The translations under genes and the position numbers were made by a program. This document shows positions 37,750 to 45,604 of a stretch of DNA of 64,000 nt, piece after piece. The notes under the pieces are model-generated. The model saw nothing but the letters and a program-made list of their open reading frames with translations, did not search any database and had not been told where the DNA came from. This stretch comes from GCA-2718815 sp963578105 (GTDB taxonomy: Bacteria > Planctomycetota > Planctomycetia > Pirellulales > Pirellulaceae), in the NCBI GenBank assembly GCA_963578105.1, contig CAUZBP010000001.1, forward strand, positions 1 through 64,000. The letters run 5' to 3'. Numbering within the stretch: position 1 is the first letter of the stretch; each line of letters begins with the position of its first letter.

Positions 37750-38235
37750 ATGGCAATGGACAGCCCAATAATATCAATTTCAACAGAGAGTGCGAGGATG
37801 AAGAAGCCAAAATTCATTGTTTGTGAAAGTTCCACTCTTTGGGCGTGTCATCTGTCCCAGCACTGTCGAGAGGAATCCTGGCGCGTGATCCAGTTACGAA
37901 GTCCGGTTCAATCCTGGAAAGAATTGGAGAGATTTCCTGCCAGCCTTGTCGTTTGGGAGTTGACAAAAAGCACCATCGGATCGATTATCGAGAGTCTGAT
38001 TCGAGCGACAAACCGTTTTCCGCTGGCTCGGTCTGTTGTTGTGGGAACGCGGGACTGGTGTCCTTACGAGTGGGTTTTACGAGAAGCCGGAGCCGTCGAC
38101 GCAATTTTTTCACCTCGTGACCTGGGGCGATTAACCCGGCTGGCGAAGCGACATTTTGAATCGGTCCCCATTGCTCCACAGTCTTGGAATGAGCGGATCT
38201 GGTCCCGTTTACCCTGGGGAAAGGAAGGTTCCTGA
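37750..38235 (+). CDS. Hypothetical protein, possibly pseudo-receiver-like
   Basis: 161 residues, not recognised. Alternating hydrophobic strands and helices (FIVCESSTLWACHL, LVVWELTKSTIGSIIESLI, RSVVVGTRDWCPYEWVLREA and VDAIFSPRDLGRLTRL) recall a response-regulator receiver fold, but the acidic pocket and lysine are absent. GAGG lies eight bases before ATG 37750; ATG 37798 is an alternative. It follows the degenerate PAS/Fis regulator by 41 bases and may be its partner. This partnership is inferred from position. Confidence 0.6.
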   Translation: MAMDSPIISISTESARMKKPKFIVCESSTLWACHLSQHCREESWRVIQLRSPVQSWKELERFPASLVVWELTKSTIGSIIESLIRATNRFPLARSVVVGTRDWCPYEWVLREAGAVDAIFSPRDLGRLTRLAKRHFESVPIAPQSWNERIWSRLPWGKEGS

Positions 38236-38453
38236 AGCACTTGACCTTCGGCATCTGGAACTTGAAATTCAAGGTGGGCTTCTCGGAACAAGTAAACAAC
38301 GCCTCCCAGCGGTCCTGCTTGTCACCGTCCCGCATGACCGCCATTTTGTTACTTTTAATCAACGAACATTCCGGAATTAGACCGTTTCGTTCACGGTGAG
38401 CTAACTGCCGACAATCAACCACATTCTATCTATGACAGAAAGAGAGAGACTCG

Positions 38454-39533
38454 ATGACTGAGAGTCCCATTGAAGCCACTGCCGTTGAAGCTGCTCTCCA
38501 GGATTTTTGTGATCCCGAAACTGGACGAAGTGTTGTTCAGCAAGAGCAGGTTCGAGAGATTCAGGTTCAGGGTAATGCGGTCACCTTGACTTTGGCATTA
38601 TCGACTTGGTCAGCACCCTTATGGCAGGAAACCAAAGAAGCAGCCGAGGAGAAGTTGCGTGAAAAGCTGCCTGCCCTTCAATCCGTGAAGGTTGATCTTG
38701 CAATTCACGAGCGTCCACCGGAGAAACTGGGACAGGTGGGCCTTACCGTCAAAGGACTGATCACTGTCGGTTCGGGCAAGGGGGGAGTTGGAAAAAGTAC
38801 CGTAGCGGCAGGTTTGGCCATTGGTCTTCAACGAGCGGGTTGTAGAGTGGGATTATTGGATGCGGACTTCTACGGACCAAGTATTCCCCATCTGCTGGGA
38901 ATCAGTGGCTCACCGCAACAAGAAAATAACGAAATAATTCCCGTGGACTGTAATGGCATGCCTGTGATGTCCATTGGCTTGCTTATTCCACCCGATCAGG
39001 CGGTTGTGTGGCGCGGACCAATGTTACACAACCACATGAAGCTGTTTGTTGAACAAACCCGCTGGGGAGAACTTGATTATTTAATCGTTGATATGCCGCC
39101 GGGAACAGGTGACATTGCTCTTTCGTTGTCGCAGATGCTACCAGTGACGGGTGCCGTTATTGTATGTACGCCTCAAGAGGTTGCGCTACTGGATGCGGTC
39201 AAAGCCATTTCCATGATGCAGACGGTGAAGATTCCCATTATGGGTATGGTGGAAAACATGAGTGGTTTCGTTTGTCCAGACTGTCAGAAACAGTATGACA
39301 TCTTTGGCAGTGGCGGAGCTAAGCAGAAGGCGGAAGAACTTGGTTTACCATTTCTGGGCGAGATACCGATACAGCCAACCATTCGTTCCCTTGGTGACCA
39401 GGGACAACTACAAGCGGTTTTTGAGGATCCAATTGTCAGACCTTACCTGGAGCGAATTTGCCATCGTCTGGTAAAGAATTTGGCCGACACGAATGCAGCT
39501 GAACCGCCCCTGCCCAAGTTGACCGTCTTATAG
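38454..39533 (+). CDS. apbC: Mrp/ApbC-type Fe-S cluster carrier ATPase
   Basis: 359 residues. An N-terminal MIP18/DUF59 domain (about 1-95) precedes a P-loop NTPase of the Mrp/NBP35 family. The deviant Walker A is GKGGVGKSTVAAGLA, the switch region is LLDADFYGPSIPHLLG, and DMPPGTGDIALSLSQ follows. The cluster-binding cysteine pair is in VCPDCQKQYDIFG. The protein carries 4Fe-4S clusters to target enzymes in the cytoplasm. The length is normal. It is followed by a bidirectional terminator. Confidence 0.93.
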   Translation: MTESPIEATAVEAALQDFCDPETGRSVVQQEQVREIQVQGNAVTLTLALSTWSAPLWQETKEAAEEKLREKLPALQSVKVDLAIHERPPEKLGQVGLTVKGLITVGSGKGGVGKSTVAAGLAIGLQRAGCRVGLLDADFYGPSIPHLLGISGSPQQENNEIIPVDCNGMPVMSIGLLIPPDQAVVWRGPMLHNHMKLFVEQTRWGELDYLIVDMPPGTGDIALSLSQMLPVTGAVIVCTPQEVALLDAVKAISMMQTVKIPIMGMVENMSGFVCPDCQKQYDIFGSGGAKQKAEELGLPFLGEIPIQPTIRSLGDQGQLQAVFEDPIVRPYLERICHRLVKNLADTNAAEPPLPKLTVL

Positions 39534-39865
39534 ATTAGGAGGTGGGTGCAACTTCCTCCCCGGAAAGCCTGTGAAGTCCGGATGTTGCTGGTGTCGCACC
39601 CTCAGGAACTGGAGCAGAGACCTGTCTAACAACTCCCCTCTCTTTTTGTGCATTGAAACTCAAGATGGGAAGCGGAAAGCGATCTCACGAGACTTTGCGG
39701 TAGTGGTCGGAAATCTTTTGATCGAAGGCTTTCAGGTACTGACTTCCCATGAGAAACTGATCCGCATCAACGACACCAACCGGGACTTTCCAAGGGGGCT
39801 GGGGGTATCTGTGATCCAGAAGTCGTGGAGATCTGAGCGGAAGGCAGGGCTTAAAAAGAACCAGA
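39534..39865. other. Intergenic region, no gene supported
   Basis: Open frames on both strands here (for example 39571-39882) have no ribosome binding site or family-like composition, so the stretch is treated as non-coding up to the terminator. Confidence 0.5.
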
Positions 39866-39906
39866 GCCGCTCGGATTACTGAAATCCGTGCGGCCCTTTC
39901 TTGTTG
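39866..39906. terminator. Bidirectional terminator between apbC and the histone-like gene
   Basis: A 12-bp stem pairs GCCGCTCGGATT (39866-39877) with AATCCGTGCGGC (39883-39894), with one mismatch and a five-base loop. CCTTTCTTGTTG follows on the plus strand. On the minus strand the stem is followed by a U-rich TTCTTTTT, so it can end transcripts from both convergent genes. Confidence 0.75.
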
Positions 39907-39947
39907 TTTCAAAAGAAGTGCTTCTGCGATAAAAGTTAGAAACGCTT

Positions 39948-40190
39948 CTAACTTTTTCTCTTGGCAGCCTTCTTTGTGGCCTTCTTCTTAGCAGGCTTTC
40001 TCTTAGCGGCCTTCTTCTTGGTGGCCTTCTTCTTTACGGCCTTCTTCTTTACGGCCTTCTTCTTTACGGCCTTCTTTACGGCCTTCTTCTTGGTGGCCTT
40101 CTTTTTAGCCTGCTTCTTTGGAGCTGCCTTCTTCCGCTTCGGAGCTGCCTTCTTCTTCGCAGCTTTCTTCTTTGCCTTTTTCTTGGCCAC
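39948..40190 (-). CDS. Lys/Ala-rich histone-H1-like protein
   Basis: About 80 residues made almost only of Lys and Ala with a few Pro, Arg and Val. Repeats of the form KKKAVKK and KKKATKK dominate, as in the C-terminal tail of histone H1 and bacterial H1-like nucleoid proteins. It should bind DNA without sequence specificity and help compact the nucleoid. The start is GTG 40190 (MAKKKAKKKAA), preceded by GGAGG; the longer frame to 40253 has no such signal. The coding strand consists of short tandem repeats (see findings). A terminator lies about 55 bases past the stop. Confidence 0.8.
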   Translation of the reverse strand: MAKKKAKKKAAKKKAAPKRKKAAPKKQAKKKATKKKAVKKAVKKKAVKKKAVKKKATKKKAAKRKPAKKKATKKAAKRKS

Positions 40191-40283
40191 AATCCGTCCT
40201 CCATAAAAAAAGGAAGTGCCGAGATCCGTCCCGTGACAGTCCAGATTGTTCAAGGATGTTTAAGGACGACTCTTCCGACACCT

Positions 40284-40322
40284 AAAAAACCACTCTCTGT
40301 GGCGTTCCATTTCGCCGCAGAG
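40284..40322 (-). terminator. Terminator-like hairpin in the histone-gene leader
   Basis: On the minus strand CTCTGCGGCG (40322-40313) pairs with CGCCACAGAG (40304-40295), with one G-T position and an eight-base loop. GTGG and then TTTTTT (40289-40284) follow. It lies before the histone-like gene and could be an attenuator or end a transcript from further right. Confidence 0.45.
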
Positions 40323-40323
40323 C

Positions 40324-40364
40324 GTTTCGTTGACACGCCACTCCGTGTGTCGTTTCAACGAAAC
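40324..40364. repeat. Complex inverted repeat
   Basis: GTTTCGTTG (40324-40332) is complementary to CAACGAAAC (40356-40364), and ACACG (40333-40337) to CGTGT (40344-40348), with a bulge of seven bases on one side. It adjoins the terminator-like hairpin and may be part of one structured leader or operator. Confidence 0.4.
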
Positions 40365-41199
40365 AAAAGGTGGCATCGATTACTCACAGTTCGTATTTTT
40401 AAGCGATTAAAAAAAGTTTGCAACTAGCTTAGAAGTAAATCATCAAAATCGTGGAACCTTCGTCAAGACCAAGTTAATTTTTCTGACAGCTTTATGGAGA
40501 CAGATGAAACGACCAGTCAGCTATACGACGGTTGCTTGCCTGTGATGAAGTCGCTCGACAATGGCCTGTCCGCAAGTGGGTTTCAGGAATTGAAAAATTG
40601 TGAAACTCGATCGATCAAAATGTGCGTTTCAACTTCAGCGATCGACGAAGAACGACTCTGGTTGTTCTTTTTGGCGCGCTCTGGAAGGTCGGTTGTCTGC
40701 TACCTGGGAGACCTTCGTACAGGTCCCTGATCAAGATGGGGCCAGTGGTACGTATGGCTCGAAAACCACCTGTTTTATGCGGAAAACAAACGATTTGTGA
40801 CGTTGCATGCAACACTTTTGGAACTCCGCTCGCTAAGGCATTTGTCATTGAGGTCCACGATCATCGATTCGATAAAGGGTGTTTTCGAAGACGGGCCGCG
40901 AGAATTTTTACACGTTGTGGAATTGCATAAAAAAATGGCAAGTGAATGCGAAACATGATGGAAGTCCGGCTAGAATTTTGGTTTTGCAAGGCGATTTCTT
41001 GTTGCGGAGATGGGCTTCAGAAACATTTTGTCGCCGGTCCTGAATGGGCCCGCTTCTTACCTGTTTTATCAGCAGAAGAAGAGGAATTTTTTTTCACATT
41101 TTCGAAAATGTGAAAAAAACGCTCCGACATGGGTGAATCTAGACAAGTCACGCCATCCTGCTGAGAGAAATTGCTACTAGTTTGTCATGTCAGAAAATT
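40365..41199. other. Long region without a supported gene
   Basis: More than 800 bases between the histone-like leader and the SGNH gene. Several open frames (for example 40494-40730 and 40622-40930 plus, 40615-40848 minus) lack ribosome binding sites and familiar motifs. A perfect 32-bp palindrome at 41088-41119 is the only clear structure. A decayed gene cannot be excluded. Confidence 0.45.
41088..41119. repeat. Perfect 32-bp palindrome, likely terminator
   Basis: TTTTTTTCACATTTTC (41088-41103) is mirrored exactly by GAAAATGTGAAAAAAA (41104-41119). Stem CACATTTT plus a T- or A-tract on each side fits an intrinsic terminator acting in both directions. It lies 80 bases past the end of the leftward SGNH operon. 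Confidence 0.65.
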
Positions 41200-42003
41200 T
41201 TAATAGAGCGAAATTAGGGAACCTTCTGACAGCCGCGCACAGGGTTGCGGGTGTAGTTGTTGTGCTCCGAGAAAGTGTCGTTGGAATGGTTTCAGGCTCT
41301 GTAACGTCAACCACAGGCCCGGCGAACGTTGCAAGTGGTTAACAGGTTCGTCAGCAGTGTTCCAGTTTGAGAAAATCTCTCGCCAGGCACGGCTTCGACC
41401 CCTCTTCCGGATATGGATTGGATCGATGCCGTACCATTCTTGTTGCGGCTGGACGGTAGTCGCTGAAAAGTGATGCGCCAATTCCAGGAGTTGCTGATTC
41501 AATTCCCTGGCGCGGTTCAGCATCTCAGCAAGAGTCAACCGACATCGTGGAAAGAGAATGGAGCGGAACAAGTTGTAGCGAAGCGGTCCCAGGCGTTCCA
41601 GATTTTCGATGGGCAGTTCTGTCACGATGGTTCTGGCATGATTGTTCGCCAACCGCTCAAGACAGGTCTGAACCCAGGTGATGATCTGCTGGACTTTGAA
41701 GCCATAGAGCAGGTCATTGCCGACGTCGGTGACCAGGGCAGCGGTCGTGGCAGGCGACCGTGATGGCAGGGTCTCCCACAAGGCACAATCCACGATGCCC
41801 GGCAGGCTGCGTCCTAAAACCCAACTCTCGATGCCATAGGAACGACCGTGTCCGAACGCTCCCAGTATGTCCAGGGGTGCCCCCCAGGACTCTCGAACCG
41901 TCGGAACCACTGTGGAAATGCTCCACCTGAGATTACTGGCTCCCAGCAGAATGACGCGCCGTGTGGGAACCTGGTGAACGCCTTGCCGAGTGGTTCCTCT
42001 CAC
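41200..42003 (-). CDS. SGNH/GDSL hydrolase-like protein
   Basis: About 267 residues. The N-terminal strand and block I read RRVILLGASNLRWS, with Ser in the GDS position. A later block has VTDVGNDLLYGF, and the C-terminal catalytic Asp-His pair fits YGIDPIHIR. These match the SGNH hydrolase pattern (esterase or acyl transferase). The start is GTG 42003, which overlaps the stop of the upstream M50 gene as GTGA; this suggests translational coupling. A longer frame to 42081 would overlap that gene by 80 bases. The substrate is unknown. Confidence 0.7.
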   Translation of the reverse strand: MRGTTRQGVHQVPTRRVILLGASNLRWSISTVVPTVRESWGAPLDILGAFGHGRSYGIESWVLGRSLPGIVDCALWETLPSRSPATTAALVTDVGNDLLYGFKVQQIITWVQTCLERLANNHARTIVTELPIENLERLGPLRYNLFRSILFPRCRLTLAEMLNRARELNQQLLELAHHFSATTVQPQQEWYGIDPIHIRKRGRSRAWREIFSNWNTADEPVNHLQRSPGLWLTLQSLKPFQRHFLGAQQLHPQPCARLSEGSLISLY

Positions 42004-42857
42004 CAAGAGGATCTCCCCGGGCCACCAAATCGGTTCCCCATGTAGGCTTGAAGAATCTGGTAGCTTGAGTAGCCCAACCAACCCATCATGACTGCAACAA
42101 AGATGTTGTCCCTGCTAAACATGTAAATTGCTATTCCACCTGCCGTCGCGATGGACAAGGTCAACGAGTACCGGATGCCTTCCCTCGGATTCAGCAGTAA
42201 AAACAGTTCTCGTGAAATGTGCCCGCCATCCAGGGGATACACCGGCAACAGGTTGAAGATGGCCCAAGCGATACTGGGAACCAGTAAATAGAAAAGAAAC
42301 ATGCAGAGCAGAGTATTTGAAATTGGCAATCCCGTTCCGACCGGGAGATGAACGCCGAATACCGTCTCGAAATAGGGAACTCGAAATCCGCCAATACGCA
42401 GCACGGCGAATACCAAGCCGGCAAGCAATAGCTGGGCTGCTGGTCCCGCAGCCGACACCATGATTTGATTCTTCGAGTTTAATTGTTGCGTGTGGCCGTA
42501 CCCGGCGTAGGTCGAACCATCCCGAACGGCCAGGCCACCAAGATGGTAAAGCACAATGTGGGACGAGATTCCACATTTTCGAAGGACGATGGTATGCCCA
42601 AGCTCGTGAATCAAGATAGAGAGGAACAGGGCCCCGATCCACAGTAGGACGAATGCCCAGTTCTGAGGAAGTTGTTCGATGTCGGTTGACGCGCCGAATT
42701 CATGGAACTTCAGAAGGTAGACAACTTGATTCCGGTCGGCGATAGGTAGCCCCAAGAAGAGTCCCATCAGCCAAAAAAAGGGAGAGACCCGGACCGGAAA
42801 GCCGCAGCAGTTAAAATTCAAGTCGTATCGGGTTCTGGCTGGCTCGCCTAGCAGCAT
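42000..42857 (-). CDS. M50-family (site-2 protease-like) intramembrane metalloprotease
   Basis: About 285 residues with six hydrophobic segments. The zinc-binding motif HELGH lies in SILIHELGHTIVL, and the second motif is FNLLPVYPLDGGHIS, where Asp is the third ligand. This is the S2P/M50B pattern, so it may cleave membrane-bound regulators or act in secretion. No PDZ domain is evident. ATG 42857 is used instead of TTG 42866. It is coupled to the SGNH-like gene, suggesting a shared envelope task; the target is unknown. Confidence 0.88.
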   Translation of the reverse strand: MLLGEPARTRYDLNFNCCGFPVRVSPFFWLMGLFLGLPIADRNQVVYLLKFHEFGASTDIEQLPQNWAFVLLWIGALFLSILIHELGHTIVLRKCGISSHIVLYHLGGLAVRDGSTYAGYGHTQQLNSKNQIMVSAAGPAAQLLLAGLVFAVLRIGGFRVPYFETVFGVHLPVGTGLPISNTLLCMFLFYLLVPSIAWAIFNLLPVYPLDGGHISRELFLLLNPREGIRYSLTLSIATAGGIAIYMFSRDNIFVAVMMGWLGYSSYQILQAYMGNRFGGPGRSSW

Positions 42858-43009
42858 GATGTTCAAGCTCTACGGTGGTTATGATCGACCGGGTGGTGGT
42901 CCACCTGTTCCCGAAGTTGGAGTGGTGGAACCGCCGGGCTGATGGTGAAACGAGGAACTCGTGTTCCCTTATCCCGGCATTCCAGCCGATCCAGGGAAAT
43001 ATTCGCATT

Positions 43010-44254
43010 TCAGGCAGCCTTGTCAAGTTCGTCAGAAACGGCTCCTGACGCGGCAGGTCTGCTCCGACGCCCCTCACCGAGTGCGGCCAGGATGTAGTCA
43101 GCGCTTCGTTGCGAGGCTCCCGGTGCGCAGATGCGATCCTTCAGACGATTCATTCTTTCCGTCAGTTGACGGTATTCATCCTTGTCGGTGAGCCAGCGGA
43201 TGACGTGCTGGGCCATCGGCTTCGACTTGTCCAGGTGCGTCGGATACTCTGGCATCAACAACTGATCAGCGTTGGGGCTTGCGGAGCCAAAAGGTTGACG
43301 GGCCGGTTGAAGAGCTTGAGGATCGTTCAGGATATTTACCAAGGTGATGTATCGGACTGTCAGGAAAAGCTTCAATAAATAGCAAGTAAACCGTGAAATG
43401 CGATAGTAAATCACGGTTGGCTTGGTCCGGTAAAGCAGCTCCAGCGAGACCGAACCGGAACACGCCATGCAGCAGTCCGCCAGCTCCATGAGTTCCTGGG
43501 TTCGTCCGTGGAAGATTTCCATGGAGATTCCCTGTTGGCGACAGATTTCATCGGCCAGAACACTTTGTTTCTTGTTGTAACTGGCAACAACGAAGCGGGC
43601 AGTCGGTATTTTGGTTCGTATGTGTTCGGTCGCCTTTAAGAACCAGGCAAGGTTCAACTTGATTTCCTGAGTTCGGGAACCGGGCAGGATGACTACCAGG
43701 GGACGAGTGTGATCGCGTTGATGGTTGAGGAATTGTTGATCGAGTGACTGGCTTGCCAGTTGATCAAAGTAGGGATGTCCTACGTAAGTGGCATGCACGC
43801 CCCGCTGGCGAAACCAGTCCTGTTCAAAAGGGAGTTTGCAGAGGACATGATCGGTGAGGCGCCTCATTTTCTTAGTGCGCCAAGGGGCCCAGGCCCAAAG
43901 TTGCGGAGTTCCATAATAAATAACGGGGATTCGTCGTTGCTTGGCCCGCCAGGCAATCCACCAGTTGAATCCAGGAAAATCAATCAAGACGACCGCATCC
44001 GGGCGTTCATGGCGGAAAATGCGATCGGCACGCAGAAGCAACAGAAGCAAAGTGGGAATGGCGCTTGCAATGCGCCAGATGCCCATGATGGCCTGTCGCG
44101 TCAGATCCTCATGCAAACGAGCTCCAGCTGCCACCATTTTCGGTCCACCAAATCCGATGCACTCGATATCTGGCTGACGACTGCGGAGAGCGCGAATCAG
44201 ATTTGATCCATGCAGATCACCGCTGGGTTCGCCAACTGAGAAGAAGATTTTCAT
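43010..44254 (-). CDS. lpxB: Lipid-A-disaccharide synthase
   Basis: About 414 residues of the GT19 family that joins UDP-diacylglucosamine and lipid X in lipid A synthesis at the inner membrane. It starts MKIFFSVGEPSGDLHGSNLI, has IGFGGPKMVAAGARL, LIDFPGFNWWIAWRAK and YYGTPQLWAWAPWR, and contains the glycosyltransferase LLPGSRTQEIKLN motif. The C-terminal acceptor region includes CCMACSGSVSLELL. The long frame to 44395 lacks homology before residue 48. No other lpx gene is near. Together with waaA it supports an LPS outer membrane. Confidence 0.94.
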   Translation of the reverse strand: MKIFFSVGEPSGDLHGSNLIRALRSRQPDIECIGFGGPKMVAAGARLHEDLTRQAIMGIWRIASAIPTLLLLLLRADRIFRHERPDAVVLIDFPGFNWWIAWRAKQRRIPVIYYGTPQLWAWAPWRTKKMRRLTDHVLCKLPFEQDWFRQRGVHATYVGHPYFDQLASQSLDQQFLNHQRDHTRPLVVILPGSRTQEIKLNLAWFLKATEHIRTKIPTARFVVASYNKKQSVLADEICRQQGISMEIFHGRTQELMELADCCMACSGSVSLELLYRTKPTVIYYRISRFTCYLLKLFLTVRYITLVNILNDPQALQPARQPFGSASPNADQLLMPEYPTHLDKSKPMAQHVIRWLTDKDEYRQLTERMNRLKDRICAPGASQRSADYILAALGEGRRSRPAASGAVSDELDKAA

Positions 44255-44507
44255 CTCGCGCACTCGGAAATACCGATCTCGAGTGGAGAAAACGGAGGAA
44301 TGGTTCGTTGGAAGCGGGCAGATTATGGCATAGTCGTTGACGGTCGAACAGGGCAATTCCTGTTCAGTGTTCTTCAGGAGAACAGCCGGATTCAAACATC
44401 GAAAACAGCAATGCAGAAGCAGCCCGGTCCATGTTCGACGGTTCGTTGGCGGCCGCTAGCAACGATCGGCGACCAGGTCTCGGCCGTACTTGCATGGATG
44501 GCCGAAT

Positions 44508-44545
44508 AACAACAAAAAAAGGCGCAGAGCCTGAGGCTCTGCGCC
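44508..44545 (-). terminator. Intrinsic terminator of the YHS-like gene
   Basis: A perfect 11-bp stem (GGCGCAGAGCC at 44521-44531 and its complement at 44535-44545, three-base loop) is followed on the minus strand by TTTTTTTGTTGTT. It lies 36 bases past the leftward gene. Confidence 0.85.
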
Positions 44546-44580
44546 TTGGTAATCACTGAGATTTTCTGGACAAAAGGTTC

Positions 44581-45036
44581 TTATTCTTCGACCTTGCTGA
44601 AATTCTTTTCGAACACTTCGCGATTGAAGATCTTGGCGATGCGATCGTCTTCGGAAAGTTTGTTTGCCCAACCCTTGCAGCCGTTGCAACAGAAGCCAAC
44701 ATCGACGCCGTTCACATTCAGCACCGCATCAGGGTTCAAACCCTTTCCAGTCTTGGGGCAAGTGCCCTGTTTCGCCTGGCTAGTAGCCACTGCCTGGTGA
44801 AAAGCTTTGGCGGTGAATTTTCCTTTATCCTTGTTGAATGCCTTGACACAGTTACCACAGCAAAAGTAGACGGTATAGTCGTCCAACTCAGCGGTGGCAT
44901 CGGCCTTGACGGCGCGTCCGGAGATGGGGCATTTGATCTCTTCTAAATCAGGTGCCCCAGCTGTGCTAAAAGCGGTGACCGAGCATGCGAGTACAATTGC
45001 AAAGACGAAGAAACCAACACTGCGACGATTCATCAT
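44581..45036 (-). CDS. Secreted protein with two YHS/TRASH-like Cys motifs
   Basis: 151 residues. A signal peptide (VGFFVFAIVLACSVTAFSTAGA) precedes two similar units. Each has a CPxxG and a CCxxC-type pair: CPISGRAVK with VYFCCGNC, and CPKTGKGLN with VGFCCNGC. The pattern resembles YHS or TRASH domains, which often bind heavy metals such as copper or iron. A metal-handling or metal-sensing role in the periplasm is inferred. It has its own terminator. Confidence 0.75.
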   Translation of the reverse strand: MMNRRSVGFFVFAIVLACSVTAFSTAGAPDLEEIKCPISGRAVKADATAELDDYTVYFCCGNCVKAFNKDKGKFTAKAFHQAVATSQAKQGTCPKTGKGLNPDAVLNVNGVDVGFCCNGCKGWANKLSEDDRIAKIFNREVFEKNFSKVEE

Positions 45037-45604
45037 GGCCTCCGAAAGGTATTGCTTGACGGGTCAGCCAAGCTCTAGTGAAGTGAGGGGAAAACACATG
45101 GGGTTCAAACGAGGGGCGGATCGTAGTGGAAAATCAAATCGGCTGTCCAGTGGTCTTTTCGGCCCTTCGCGATAGGAACCACCGGCCAGCCATTATTGTA
45201 AGCGATCGAAGACCACTAGCACCACCATTATGTGCCTTTCTTTTTGTATTATTCCCGGCCACTTGTTGAGGCTTGCCAGCTCCGGAAACGGGGCCGAATT
45301 CCCCAGTTGGCGCCCGGATTTCCGTGATGCCATTCCCCGCGTCAGCCGGAGGGGAGGTCTCAGGTTGTTTGGCAGCTTTGGTTTACATCCAGCGAGTCTT
45401 CTGAGGAGTCAGAACCGGGTCAGACAGCCGACTGGGTACCTGCCGTGGGTCTTCGCGGCAACGTAGACTGGGTGTTGAAAAAAGCGGGGGAGCTCCTGAG
45501 CCGGTTGCGCCCGTTTTATTGACGCATTGGAGCAAACCAAATTCCTTTACTTCGCATGCCTGCCCAATGCACGGCGTGTGTTCGATTCAGATGTCAGGTT
45601 GAGC
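45037..45604. other. Intergenic region, nothing recognised
   Basis: About 570 bases between two divergent genes. It should carry promoters for both. No supported ORF or RNA was seen. Confidence 0.45.

Noticed and set aside
39571..39882. Open frame of 103 codons after apbC
   Set aside because: It has no ribosome binding site or family-like composition and runs into the bidirectional terminator.
42850..42943. Short plus-strand frame rich in Pro and Gly (MMFKLYGGYDRPGGG)
   Set aside because: It overlaps the start of the leftward M50 gene on the other strand and has no ribosome binding site.
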